Positions 49,338-56,423 of a DNA stretch of 64,000 bases are shown here, one piece after another (the first letter of the stretch is position 1; each line of letters begins with the position of its first letter). Under the pieces are notes generated by a model. That model ran no database searches. It saw only the letters and a list, made by a program, of their open reading frames with translations, and had not been told where the DNA came from. The stretch lies in the IMG/VR virus record IMGVR_UViG_3300042691_019444, positions 1 through 64,000 of that record. One strand, 5' to 3'. Source of the stretch: a virus. Position numbers and translations under genes: made by a program.

Positions 49338-50107
49338 TGCTGATCGATATCGGAATTGGTAAGAAGGTGTTTGTGGGGGTTGTCAGTCATGCTCGCCCGG
49401 ACAATGTTGCTAAGATGAGAGAGCTAGTTGGCGACGCAACGTGGTTCGTTGGAATTGGAGAGAGTAAGGCATACAAGGCAGCGGGGGCGGTTCATGTGGT
49501 GGAGAGTGGTCCCTTGTGCCGTAGTCGTAATGCCATCATCGACAATGCGGGCGCGAAGGCTGCTGATTATTGTGTGGAGTTGAGTGACGATCTGACCAAA
49601 GTACAGATTGCAGTATCAACACCTAAGAAGCTAGCGGCTCAAGACTCCGACTTTCAAACCGTAACCAGAATGGTGATTGAAGGGATGCTGGCGGTTGGGG
49701 CTAAGTTGGGCGGGGCTGCCCCTACTTCCAATCCGTTCTATTCAAATGTGGATGCCCCAATTCATAAGTCCTCATTCATCGTTGGGGACTTCATCGTAAT
49801 CGATACGTCGTGCGGGCTTAGGTTCTCCGAAGAAATGACCCTCAAGGAAGACTACGACTATACGATGCAGCACATTTACACGTTCGGGTGTGTTGCCCGT
49901 AGGGATGATGTGTTGATGACATTCCTACATCGTAAGAACAAGGGGGGTGCCGTAGAGGTGAGAACGCCTCAGTTGGAGCAGGATAACATCGCGTATCTGA
50001 AGACGCGTTGGCCTGACTGCATTGTTGATAACCCGAGACGCCCCAATGAGATTCTGTTGAAGCTCCCCAAGTATCTCAATCAGGGGCGGGCATCGGTGTC
50101 GAAATGA
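49337..50107 (+). CDS. putative GT-A glycosyltransferase, TET-associated (TAGT)-like
   Basis: The 256-residue protein has CRSRNAIIDNAGAKAADYCV followed by ELSDDL (DxD-like), KSSFIVGDFIVI, MTLKEDYDYTMQHIYTFGCV and FLHRKNKGGAVEVRT. The LKEDYDYT, then FxHxxNKGG pattern resembles what I recall of TET-associated glycosyltransferases, which occur with phage systems that decorate modified cytosines. No TET/JBP dioxygenase is in the window. Its start shares a base with the stop of the first glycosyltransferase. Confidence 0.6.
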   Translation: MLIDIGIGKKVFVGVVSHARPDNVAKMRELVGDATWFVGIGESKAYKAAGAVHVVESGPLCRSRNAIIDNAGAKAADYCVELSDDLTKVQIAVSTPKKLAAQDSDFQTVTRMVIEGMLAVGAKLGGAAPTSNPFYSNVDAPIHKSSFIVGDFIVIDTSCGLRFSEEMTLKEDYDYTMQHIYTFGCVARRDDVLMTFLHRKNKGGAVEVRTPQLEQDNIAYLKTRWPDCIVDNPRRPNEILLKLPKYLNQGRASVSK

Positions 50108-50787
50108 AGGGGTTAGTGGTATCGGCTAAAGGCGCTGAGGAACGGGACCTAATTGAATACGATGGAGTATTGGTTAGGAGGGATTGGGGGCCCGACATAG
50201 GTGTGTTGAAGGAATGGGCTCCAGTTTACCGGTGCTTGGAGTCGAGAATACCAGGGCACCGCGTGATGGATATAGGTGGCAATATAGGCATGTTCAGTAC
50301 TAAGGCATTGAAGTTAGGGGCTGAACATGTTGTGGCGTTTGAGCCAGAACCAGGGGCATTCAGTGTGTTGAGTGCCAATCTGATGGGGAAGAATGCGATT
50401 GCCTATAACGTGGCAGTAGGGGCAACCAATGGGACGGTCAGGTTGAGTGTATCGCCTAGCGGTAATGCCACGTCAGCAACCACTATGGTGCATGTGAATA
50501 GGCGGCAATCGATCGAGGTACCCAAAGTTTCATTCCTTGAGATGGTTGAACAGTACAGGCCGACGTTTCTCAAGGTGGATTGTGAGGGGGCGGAACTTGA
50601 GTTTTTGGATGGTTATCGGATGCCCGCTTGCGTGAAGGTAGTGACTGCCGAGCTACATCGGGAATTTGCTGGTTGGGAGTCATTGTGTCAGCGGGTGATT
50701 GGGTCCTTCAGTGAGTGGACGGCAATAAAGAAGCCATTGTCGTATTCGTTCCACAGGTGTTGGCTCATAAACTACGAGAGACCATGA
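50104..50787 (+). CDS. FkbM-family methyltransferase
   Basis: The 227-residue protein has the SAM-binding VMDIGGNIGMFSTKALKLGA, VVAFEPEPG (acidic loop) and FLKVDCEGAELEFL, the defining FkbM motifs. It should O-methylate a sugar or similar small group. Overlaps both neighbours by four bases. Capping methylation of a transferred sugar is a natural step after the two glycosyltransferases. Confidence 0.9.
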   Translation: MKGLVVSAKGAEERDLIEYDGVLVRRDWGPDIGVLKEWAPVYRCLESRIPGHRVMDIGGNIGMFSTKALKLGAEHVVAFEPEPGAFSVLSANLMGKNAIAYNVAVGATNGTVRLSVSPSGNATSATTMVHVNRRQSIEVPKVSFLEMVEQYRPTFLKVDCEGAELEFLDGYRMPACVKVVTAELHREFAGWESLCQRVIGSFSEWTAIKKPLSYSFHRCWLINYERP

Positions 50788-51710
50788 TTTACCAAACCAA
50801 TCAGCCGTGGACTGTGCAGGTCGAACTAGTTGAGGGATGCAATAGGTTGTGCGCGTTCTGTGGCATAAACGCTATACGGACACGACCAGGTGATTACAAG
50901 TACATGACCGTTGAGACGGCAACCAAAGTAGCGATTGAGCTGGGGGCAATCGCTCCTAAGTGCAAGATTCATTTCGCAATGCATGGTGAGCCATTACAGC
51001 ATCCACAATTCCATTCGATGGTCTCATTGTTCCGCACAATCCTACCTGAAGTTGAGATGATGGTAGTCACGAATGGGCGTGTGATTATGAACGACCTACA
51101 GGGAGGGCTGAATCGGATATTCGAGGCTGGGATCGATATGGTGATGCTCGATACGTACGAGCCTGAGCGGGGGCGCCTACGCGCGGGTGTGGAGATACTG
51201 CGAGGCATTCTGGTCTCAGACTATTATGGTGATGTGGTGAAGGGTAATGCCCCGAACCCGTATATGAATCATCACCGTAAGGTGCGTGGATACTTGTGCG
51301 TGATGGATGATATTGGGATTCGTAATGGTGAGCACCCTTCACGGAAACTACACAACCATTCCGGTTCAAACCCGTTAGGAACTAAGGTCCAGTCTCCACT
51401 TCAGAAGACATGCACTAAACCGTTCCGTGAGATGAGTGTGAATTGGAATGGGGATGTGCGGTTGTGTTGCGAAGACTGGACTGGTGCCTATACGTGCGGC
51501 AATTTGAACGAGAGGTCTGCTGCCGATATTTGGTACGGCCCTGAATTCGAATCCGCGCGTACAATGCTTCAGAACAAGCGGCGTGATTTCGGAGCCTGTA
51601 AGGTATGTGATGCTAGTAGTGGGATGAGATGTGGATTGCTGCCGAAATACCCGTCAGTCAGTCCTGAAGTTGAGAGCATTGTTAGGAACACTGAGAAGGA
51701 GGCAAAATGA
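50784..51710 (+). CDS. radical SAM/SPASM enzyme 2
   Basis: The 308-residue protein has CNRLCAFC (Cys19, 23, 26), a GEPLQHPQF segment, and a C-terminal SPASM-like region CTKPFREMSVNWNGDVRLCC, then CGNLNERSAADIW and CKVCDASSGMRC with several more Cys. SPASM-type radical SAM enzymes modify peptides, sugars or nucleic acid parts. It is the second radical enzyme of the cassette and overlaps the FkbM and second ParB genes by four bases. Confidence 0.85.
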   Translation: MIYQTNQPWTVQVELVEGCNRLCAFCGINAIRTRPGDYKYMTVETATKVAIELGAIAPKCKIHFAMHGEPLQHPQFHSMVSLFRTILPEVEMMVVTNGRVIMNDLQGGLNRIFEAGIDMVMLDTYEPERGRLRAGVEILRGILVSDYYGDVVKGNAPNPYMNHHRKVRGYLCVMDDIGIRNGEHPSRKLHNHSGSNPLGTKVQSPLQKTCTKPFREMSVNWNGDVRLCCEDWTGAYTCGNLNERSAADIWYGPEFESARTMLQNKRRDFGACKVCDASSGMRCGLLPKYPSVSPEVESIVRNTEKEAK

Positions 51711-52444
51711 AACGAAGACTGCAAAGCACCGCAACACGTGTTGCGGTCAAACCCGGTACGGTGCACCCGGTTGAGTACGTTCCCTATAAGGACCTAAAGA
51801 AGTCCGATTACAACCCTCGCAAGATGCCAAAGGCAAAGCTGGAGCGACTAGCTACGAACATTGCATTGTTCGGGTTCGTTGAGAACGTAGTTGTACGGAA
51901 GGAGACGGGGGAGATTATTGGTGGGCATCAGCGCATTGCTGCGCTTGAGTTGTTGGCGTCGGGTAAGTTTACGCCCAAGAATGCTGAAGGTAAGGAGATT
52001 GAATTCACACCCATCGTCAAGGTGCCAGTCATATACGTTGAGGGGTTGTCGGACTTTGACGTAAAGAATCTCAATCTCAGTCTGAACAGCATCAGTGGTG
52101 AGTGGGATTCCGATAAGCTGGGTACGCTTATCAATCAGATGGTCAGTGAGGTGGAGACCGCAATGGACAACATTGCGAAGGATGCACTTGCATATCTGTC
52201 GCCCAGCGGGTTGTCCACCGATGAGCTGAATGCAATCATCAACAAGGAATCTGAGGACGGGTTGGCGCCTGAACGTACAACCGGTGTCCCCAAGCTAAAC
52301 CTTGAGTTTACGTCGAAGGAACTTAGGGATGCATTCAAGGCGTTCGTTGGTGAGGAGAAGCAAGACGGGATTCCGAGCGGGGACCTACTTGCTAAGCGGT
52401 TGGGAATTGAGGTTGTGAAGAAGCGGAAGTCGAAGCGTACCTAA
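51707..52444 (+). CDS. ParB-domain protein 2
   Basis: The 245-residue protein has VEYVPYKDLKKSDYNPRKMP, LERLATNIALFGFVENVVVR and EIIGGHQRIAAL, the ParB N-domain with GGHQR in place of GEHR. No helix-turn-helix is evident after it. Residues 8-14 (TATRVAV) come from an in-frame palindrome copy. Two different ParB-domain proteins framing one cassette is unusual. The gene ends the cassette. Confidence 0.85.
   Translation: MKRRLQSTATRVAVKPGTVHPVEYVPYKDLKKSDYNPRKMPKAKLERLATNIALFGFVENVVVRKETGEIIGGHQRIAALELLASGKFTPKNAEGKEIEFTPIVKVPVIYVEGLSDFDVKNLNLSLNSISGEWDSDKLGTLINQMVSEVETAMDNIAKDALAYLSPSGLSTDELNAIINKESEDGLAPERTTGVPKLNLEFTSKELRDAFKAFVGEEKQDGIPSGDLLAKRLGIEVVKKRKSKRT
51728..51747. repeat. CACGTG palindrome, copy 18 (exact, inside ParB-2 CDS)
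   Basis: Exact 20-bp palindrome translated as TATRVAV just after the ParB-2 start codon. Confidence 0.95.
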
Positions 52445-52636
52445 TTCGGCATCTCCACCGCTTAGTACCAAACTCCCTCCCCCGATCACAACAATCCGTC
52501 AACATACTAGGACGTTCAATACCGTGCTTTGAGCGCGGCATACGTAGTCCTATGCTCGCCAAGTAGACGGCTATTGCTAGGGCCAGAAGGTGGATTGCTG
52601 CGTTCATTAGTGGGTTGTACTAGGTACGGGCCCCTA
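52445..52636. other. longest gene-free stretch in the window
   Basis: About 230 bases separate the cassette from the next gene start, and this part before palindrome copy 19 holds no convincing + strand gene. A minus-strand frame (52607 to 52392) could encode a 71-residue peptide with a hydrophobic N-terminus (MNAAIHLLALAIAVYLASIG), but it lacks a ribosome site. No tRNA or terminator is evident. Confidence 0.5.
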
Positions 52637-52654
52637 CCGCAACACGTGTTGCGG
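52637..52654. repeat. CACGTG palindrome, copy 19 (exact) joined to CGGCATAA
   Basis: Exact core fused to CGGCATAA (52652-52659), then GTGGAGG and ATG 52677. Same composite as at copy 9, with an almost identical leader (CATAACGCA.GTGGAGGTTG). Confidence 0.95.
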
Positions 52655-52676
52655 CATAACGCACGTGGAGGTTGTG

Positions 52677-53360
52677 ATGCGCTCACGTGTTATTGACTAC
52701 AGGGCTGAGTTCGAAAGCACCAAACGCGAGCACGATGCAGTGTTGGACGAAGCATCGTTTGAGGTGGCAGGCATACGCGCAACCGCTGAAGGTGAGTTGA
52801 AACTACTGTGCGGGAAGTTGGGTATCCGGTACAGGGATGCCAATAAGTCCGATCATCCCGAAATTGCTCACCATATGCGTGGGTTGGCAATCAAGACCAA
52901 TAAGGTGTTCGATAGGGCCATCTGTAGGCGTAAGGCCCTACACCTATGGATGTGTGAATGTGCAAAGTTGGCCGAGTTGAAGTGTGGGGACAATCCTGGT
53001 TTGCTGCTCATGTATGACTCGATTTCGGTTAGTAGTTATTCGACGCAGGGATTCGGAGCCGCTACCTACGCGTCCGGATATGCAACGTTGGTTGCGTGGC
53101 AGTTGAAACAGATATGCGATTGGTTAGTGGTTGAGGTGATATGCAACCAACTAGACCGGTCGTACGACGTAATGGTTGGGGTTGAGTCGAAGTTGGACGT
53201 TGAGATTCTGAAGCTGAAACCAACCGCTATCACGTTGCGTGAGTGGCTGAAGAAGTGTTGGGCGGTAGGTTGCAATCCTAGGGTGTTCAATCCGTACTTG
53301 CCGCACGGCATAGAGGCGAAGCTGGGATTAGACTACTTTGGAGGTGAAATCAATGGGTAA
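52677..53360 (+). CDS. hypothetical protein, 227 aa
   Basis: GGAGG precedes ATG 52677. The first third is helical, followed by a segment with SYSTQGFGAATYASGYATLV and a C-terminal basic end. No family recognised. It shares its leader composition with the gene at 29736, which suggests co-regulation. Stop overlaps the next gene by eight bases. Confidence 0.6.
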   Translation: MRSRVIDYRAEFESTKREHDAVLDEASFEVAGIRATAEGELKLLCGKLGIRYRDANKSDHPEIAHHMRGLAIKTNKVFDRAICRRKALHLWMCECAKLAELKCGDNPGLLLMYDSISVSSYSTQGFGAATYASGYATLVAWQLKQICDWLVVEVICNQLDRSYDVMVGVESKLDVEILKLKPTAITLREWLKKCWAVGCNPRVFNPYLPHGIEAKLGLDYFGGEING

Positions 53361-54126
53361 TTGGGTTGAATCCATATGTGCCAATTGTGGAAACCCGTAT
53401 GAGCGACAAAGCCTATATGGGCAAGTTCATAAGGTGCGGATGCGCGTACGCGTAAGGGGGACTTCGCCCCGAACTATCACACGTAATGCGCACGTGTCGT
53501 TCTGCCCCCTATGTTTGGAGAAGCGTAAGTGTCGGGTGTGCGGGGTTAGGTTTGAGAGGTACCCACATCCCAAATATCCAATCAAGTATGTGTGTCATAA
53601 GGACGAGACAGTGACTAAGCGGTATGCGCGTGAGTATGAGCCTATGAGGGTATGCCCGTCCTGTTACCGAATGAGCAAGTGCAAGCAATGCGGGTGGAAG
53701 TTCGACTATAAGAAGGCCGGATACGTTAGGCGCCCACCATTGTGTCCTTCGTGCAAGGCTGAGCGGCGGAAACAGATGTGTTACGTGTATGTGAAACGGT
53801 ACCGCAATGCTCATCCGGATCGTGCACGCGCCATAGAACGAAACACACAAGCCAAGAAAGCATTGCGATTCAAGACTGATCCTACCTACAGGGAGCACGT
53901 ACGTGCGCGCCAGCGCGAATGGGCGAAGCGCGATCGGGTAAAGAAACGGACCCTGAAGACCCTAATTGAGTCGACGTGTCTGAACACTCCAATTGGGTTA
54001 CTACGTGATAGGCGTTATGATTGTATGCACTACAATGCGAGGCTGTCTCGCGTTGTGAAGGAGAGACCACACGCATCTAACGTATGCCCCGAAGGATGTA
54101 AGTTCTACCGCAAAGGGAGAGGCTAA
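53353..54126 (+). CDS. multi-zinc-ribbon protein, 257 aa
   Basis: At least four CxxC pairs are seen: ICANCGNPYE, FCPLC, CRVCG, CPSC, CKQCGW and CPSCKAE within the first 140 residues, then a basic helical region and a final C. It looks like a string of small zinc ribbons that may bind RNA or DNA. GGAGG precedes ATG 53353. Function unknown. Confidence 0.65.
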   Translation: MGNWVESICANCGNPYERQSLYGQVHKVRMRVRVRGTSPRTITRNAHVSFCPLCLEKRKCRVCGVRFERYPHPKYPIKYVCHKDETVTKRYAREYEPMRVCPSCYRMSKCKQCGWKFDYKKAGYVRRPPLCPSCKAERRKQMCYVYVKRYRNAHPDRARAIERNTQAKKALRFKTDPTYREHVRARQREWAKRDRVKKRTLKTLIESTCLNTPIGLLRDRRYDCMHYNARLSRVVKERPHASNVCPEGCKFYRKGRG

Positions 54127-54127
54127 G

Positions 54128-54526
54128 ATGGAATCTGATAACAAGTATTGTCCACCGGCAGGTGATGCGAAGTGGCCTGTACTGGATTCGTCGGGGATGC
54201 CCCTATCTGGACTACCGACAGTGACCGCCCATACTTGGTATGAGGCAAATGAGAAGGTTCGTAAGGAATGGGGACCGGAATTCAAAGCCGCACCATTGGG
54301 GTATAAGATCCCAGAACAGGCAACCCCTTCACGCCCCCAAGTTCCTCCCACAATAACGACCAATATCAAGAAGGCAATGCGCGGCCGCATAGTGCTGGAC
54401 ATCACATTCCTTCCAGACAACGACCTAAGCGACGAAGCAACACTGAGGTTGGTACGGTGGAGATTGGGAGTCGCCCCATTGCCATTCAAGTATTCGCTAT
54501 CTATGACGCGCGACGAAAATGAGTAA
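54128..54526 (+). CDS. hypothetical protein, 132 aa
   Basis: Starts one base after the preceding stop. Contains HTWYEANEKVRKEWGPEFKA and a Pro-rich middle; no motif recognised. Overlaps the next gene by eight bases. Confidence 0.55.
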   Translation: MESDNKYCPPAGDAKWPVLDSSGMPLSGLPTVTAHTWYEANEKVRKEWGPEFKAAPLGYKIPEQATPSRPQVPPTITTNIKKAMRGRIVLDITFLPDNDLSDEATLRLVRWRLGVAPLPFKYSLSMTRDENE

Positions 54527-54743
54527 GTGCTACGGCAACGAGTACGGGGGCGTCACGCATTGTAAGGAATGCCGTCCAGGTCGACCCTTGTGCCGTTGGC
54601 AGCGACGTAGCAGTAAGCGCTATCAGGTGTGTATGTGTTCGGCCTATCACTTCCCCCATAGGGTTGGATCTGGCTTGTGTGGCAATCGAGATGCCCAGAA
54701 CTTGATACTGTACGGTCCTCCCCCTCAATCTACATCCCCCTAG
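54519..54743 (+). CDS. small Cys-rich protein, 74 aa
   Basis: Seven Cys residues (CKECRPGRPLCRW, VCMCSAYHF, LCG) in a basic chain suggest one or two zinc sites. Overlaps the preceding gene. Function unknown. Confidence 0.5.
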   Translation: MSKCYGNEYGGVTHCKECRPGRPLCRWQRRSSKRYQVCMCSAYHFPHRVGSGLCGNRDAQNLILYGPPPQSTSP

Positions 54744-54746
54744 TTG

Positions 54747-54754
54747 CGGCATAA
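54747..54754 (+). promoter_or_regulatory. CGGCATAA motif
   Basis: Follows the stop of the previous gene and lies about 22 bases before the GAGG...AGGATG start of the gene at 54777, with no palindrome nearby. Confidence 0.5.
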
Positions 54755-54776
54755 CCAACTAAACTACGAGGTTAGG

Positions 54777-55037
54777 ATGCGAGTACGCATTGTGTTGACA
54801 CCAGGGGCGTTGTGGAAGTTGGGTAGCGAATACGCGTCGCTAAGTCCGATTCAAATTGTGGTAAGTGGTAGTGAGTACGTGTGGATTGTCCCATTGGCAC
54901 CCACATATGAGGCGTGGAGATCGACACATAATGTACGGAGGTATCCGATACGGGTGTCGAAAGACCGATTCAGTTTCCACGATTCAAGGTATCTTGGTCA
55001 CGAACCGATTTGCGAACATGAACCGGTGACCACATGA
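54777..55037 (+). CDS. hypothetical protein, paralogue of the gene at 44007
   Basis: The 86-residue product shares a colinear pattern with the protein at 44007 (PIQIVVSGSEYVWIVPLAP; YPIRVSKDRFSFHDSRYLGH; CEHEPVT). The pair indicates an intragenomic duplication. The start follows TTAGG, with GAGG further upstream. Overlaps the next gene by four bases. Function unknown. Confidence 0.6.
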   Translation: MRVRIVLTPGALWKLGSEYASLSPIQIVVSGSEYVWIVPLAPTYEAWRSTHNVRRYPIRVSKDRFSFHDSRYLGHEPICEHEPVTT

Positions 55038-55309
55038 ATCAGAATCCTCCGTTGTGGGTCAAAGACGTATTGGCAACAATCGCAACAGTCGAGACGGCCA
55101 AGATGTTCTCATTCGTATTCACCGATGAGAAGTATCCGGTCTATATGCGCAAGCTACACGGAGTGATTCCGTATATTGTGCATTACAGTGACAAGTCTCC
55201 GAAGGCTGATGATTGTGAGGCGTGTGCGGCCGGAACATGCATACAACGGATTGAGCAATACCCGAACGCGTTGGTTGTGGTGCACAATCGGCGTAACGAA
55301 CTTTCGTAG
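55034..55309 (+). CDS. hypothetical protein with Cys pair cluster, 91 aa
   Basis: Contains CEACAAGTC (about 63-71) and a beta-type body (FSFVFTDEKYPVYMRKLHGV). No ribosome site is obvious, so it is coupled to the previous gene. Function unknown. Confidence 0.5.
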   Translation: MNQNPPLWVKDVLATIATVETAKMFSFVFTDEKYPVYMRKLHGVIPYIVHYSDKSPKADDCEACAAGTCIQRIEQYPNALVVVHNRRNELS

Positions 55310-55318
55310 GAGGATGAG

Positions 55319-55555
55319 ATGACCACCCCATTGGATGACCACTGTAGGGAATTGGTTAGGGTTGCAAAGGATGCTGGTGAGAAGGCTGATGCTGAGAAGA
55401 CATCTGATGCATGCATTGCGGCGTCGGACCGGTACAGGGAAGCCGCGATGGCTGTGATTCTGACTAACAACGATGCCTATGAGGCATTGTATGAACGAGC
55501 GTGCCATTACTTCGCTAAATTCCGCGAAGTCACATTCCCTCTCACATCTCCTTAG
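55319..55555 (+). CDS. hypothetical helical protein, 78 aa
   Basis: AGGAGG precedes the ATG. A charged helix with KDAGEKADAEKTSDACIAAS. No function assigned. Confidence 0.55.
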   Translation: MTTPLDDHCRELVRVAKDAGEKADAEKTSDACIAASDRYREAAMAVILTNNDAYEALYERACHYFAKFREVTFPLTSP

Positions 55556-55591
55556 CTATCCCCAATTCATCGAGTCATGTATGCTGTCCAC

Positions 55592-55611
55592 ACCGCAACA
55601 CGTGTTGCGGT
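55592..55611. repeat. CACGTG palindrome, copy 20 (exact)
   Basis: Exact 20-bp palindrome directly followed by AGGAGG and ATG 55624, at the head of the head-gene module. Confidence 0.95.
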
Positions 55612-55623
55612 AGGAGGCACACC

Positions 55624-56169
55624 ATGATCGAGCGTATCGTAGCCAATCCGGACCATGAAAATGTATTCCCAATCGGGCTTGCCCTAGAGCCCGAGTATGC
55701 GGCAATTGCACGCGCGCAAGGCGCCATCCTGCTCCCCTATGATTACGAGTTTGCTATGTGCAACCCCATCGGGGCATTCAATAGGGTTGAGTATGGTACC
55801 TATTCGGCAAACGGTAGTCGACGAGGGACACCCCTAATTCAATTCCAAGTGAAGGTGGGGGCGATGCTGTATGCGGATTGCCTAAGTCGTATTCATTGGG
55901 TGGCCTGCATCGTTCCTCGGAACGTTGCAACATCACGGCTGAACGTAAACATGAATGCGATGTTGCAAGGGGGGCTGAACGTGGTGCATCCGCAGAATGC
56001 AACCCCGTCAATCAAGTTCGATCAATTCCAAAGCACAGCTCCCGTATGTATTGGTGGTGAATTCGACATCAATCCAGTCATTCCGGCGTTCTATGGTTTC
56101 GGACTCCACGCGCATTCGGTGTATGACGTAGAATGCTTGTGGGTAGCGATGAGTAGGACTCGGAGGTAG
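55624..56169 (+). CDS. hypothetical protein before portal, 181 aa
   Basis: AGGAGG precedes the ATG. A beta-rich protein with GLNVVHPQNATPSIKFDQFQ and CIGGEFDIN. No family is recognised. Its place at the front of the head genes suggests a virion or assembly role. Stop overlaps the next start. Confidence 0.55.
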   Translation: MIERIVANPDHENVFPIGLALEPEYAAIARAQGAILLPYDYEFAMCNPIGAFNRVEYGTYSANGSRRGTPLIQFQVKVGAMLYADCLSRIHWVACIVPRNVATSRLNVNMNAMLQGGLNVVHPQNATPSIKFDQFQSTAPVCIGGEFDINPVIPAFYGFGLHAHSVYDVECLWVAMSRTRR

Positions 56170-56171
56170 TG

Positions 56172-56423
56172 ATGTTCAATAAGGCGTTGATATGGATTGC
56201 GGCAAGATTTGAGAAGCTATCAGTCACACTGAAGTTGAGAGCCCTGAGCAACGATGGCAATTCTGTCAATGACCGAGTTGTGCCATACCCTCCCATCATA
56301 TCGACAGACGGACTGAGCATGAGATGTCCACTAACCGAGACTGAGGTACGGCGGGAGATGGTTACTAAACCGGAGATGCCTAGTGTGTTGAGGGGCAGTC
56401 TCCAAGATAGGATAAAGCGATGA
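56172..56423 (+). CDS. hypothetical protein, 83 aa
   Basis: GGAGG at 56162-56166 fits ATG 56172. Short, with a hydrophobic N-terminal helix (FNKALIWIAARFEKLSVTLK) and a basic end. Overlaps the portal gene by four bases. Function unknown. Confidence 0.55.
   Translation: MFNKALIWIAARFEKLSVTLKLRALSNDGNSVNDRVVPYPPIISTDGLSMRCPLTETEVRREMVTKPEMPSVLRGSLQDRIKR

Noticed and set aside
52392-52607. Minus-strand 71-aa frame with hydrophobic N-terminus
   Set aside because: It lies in the longest gap but has no GGAGG-type site, overlaps the end of the ParB-2 gene, and would be the only minus-strand gene.
52445-52676. tRNA gene in the long gap
   Set aside because: No T-loop or cloverleaf arrangement could be found by eye on either strand.
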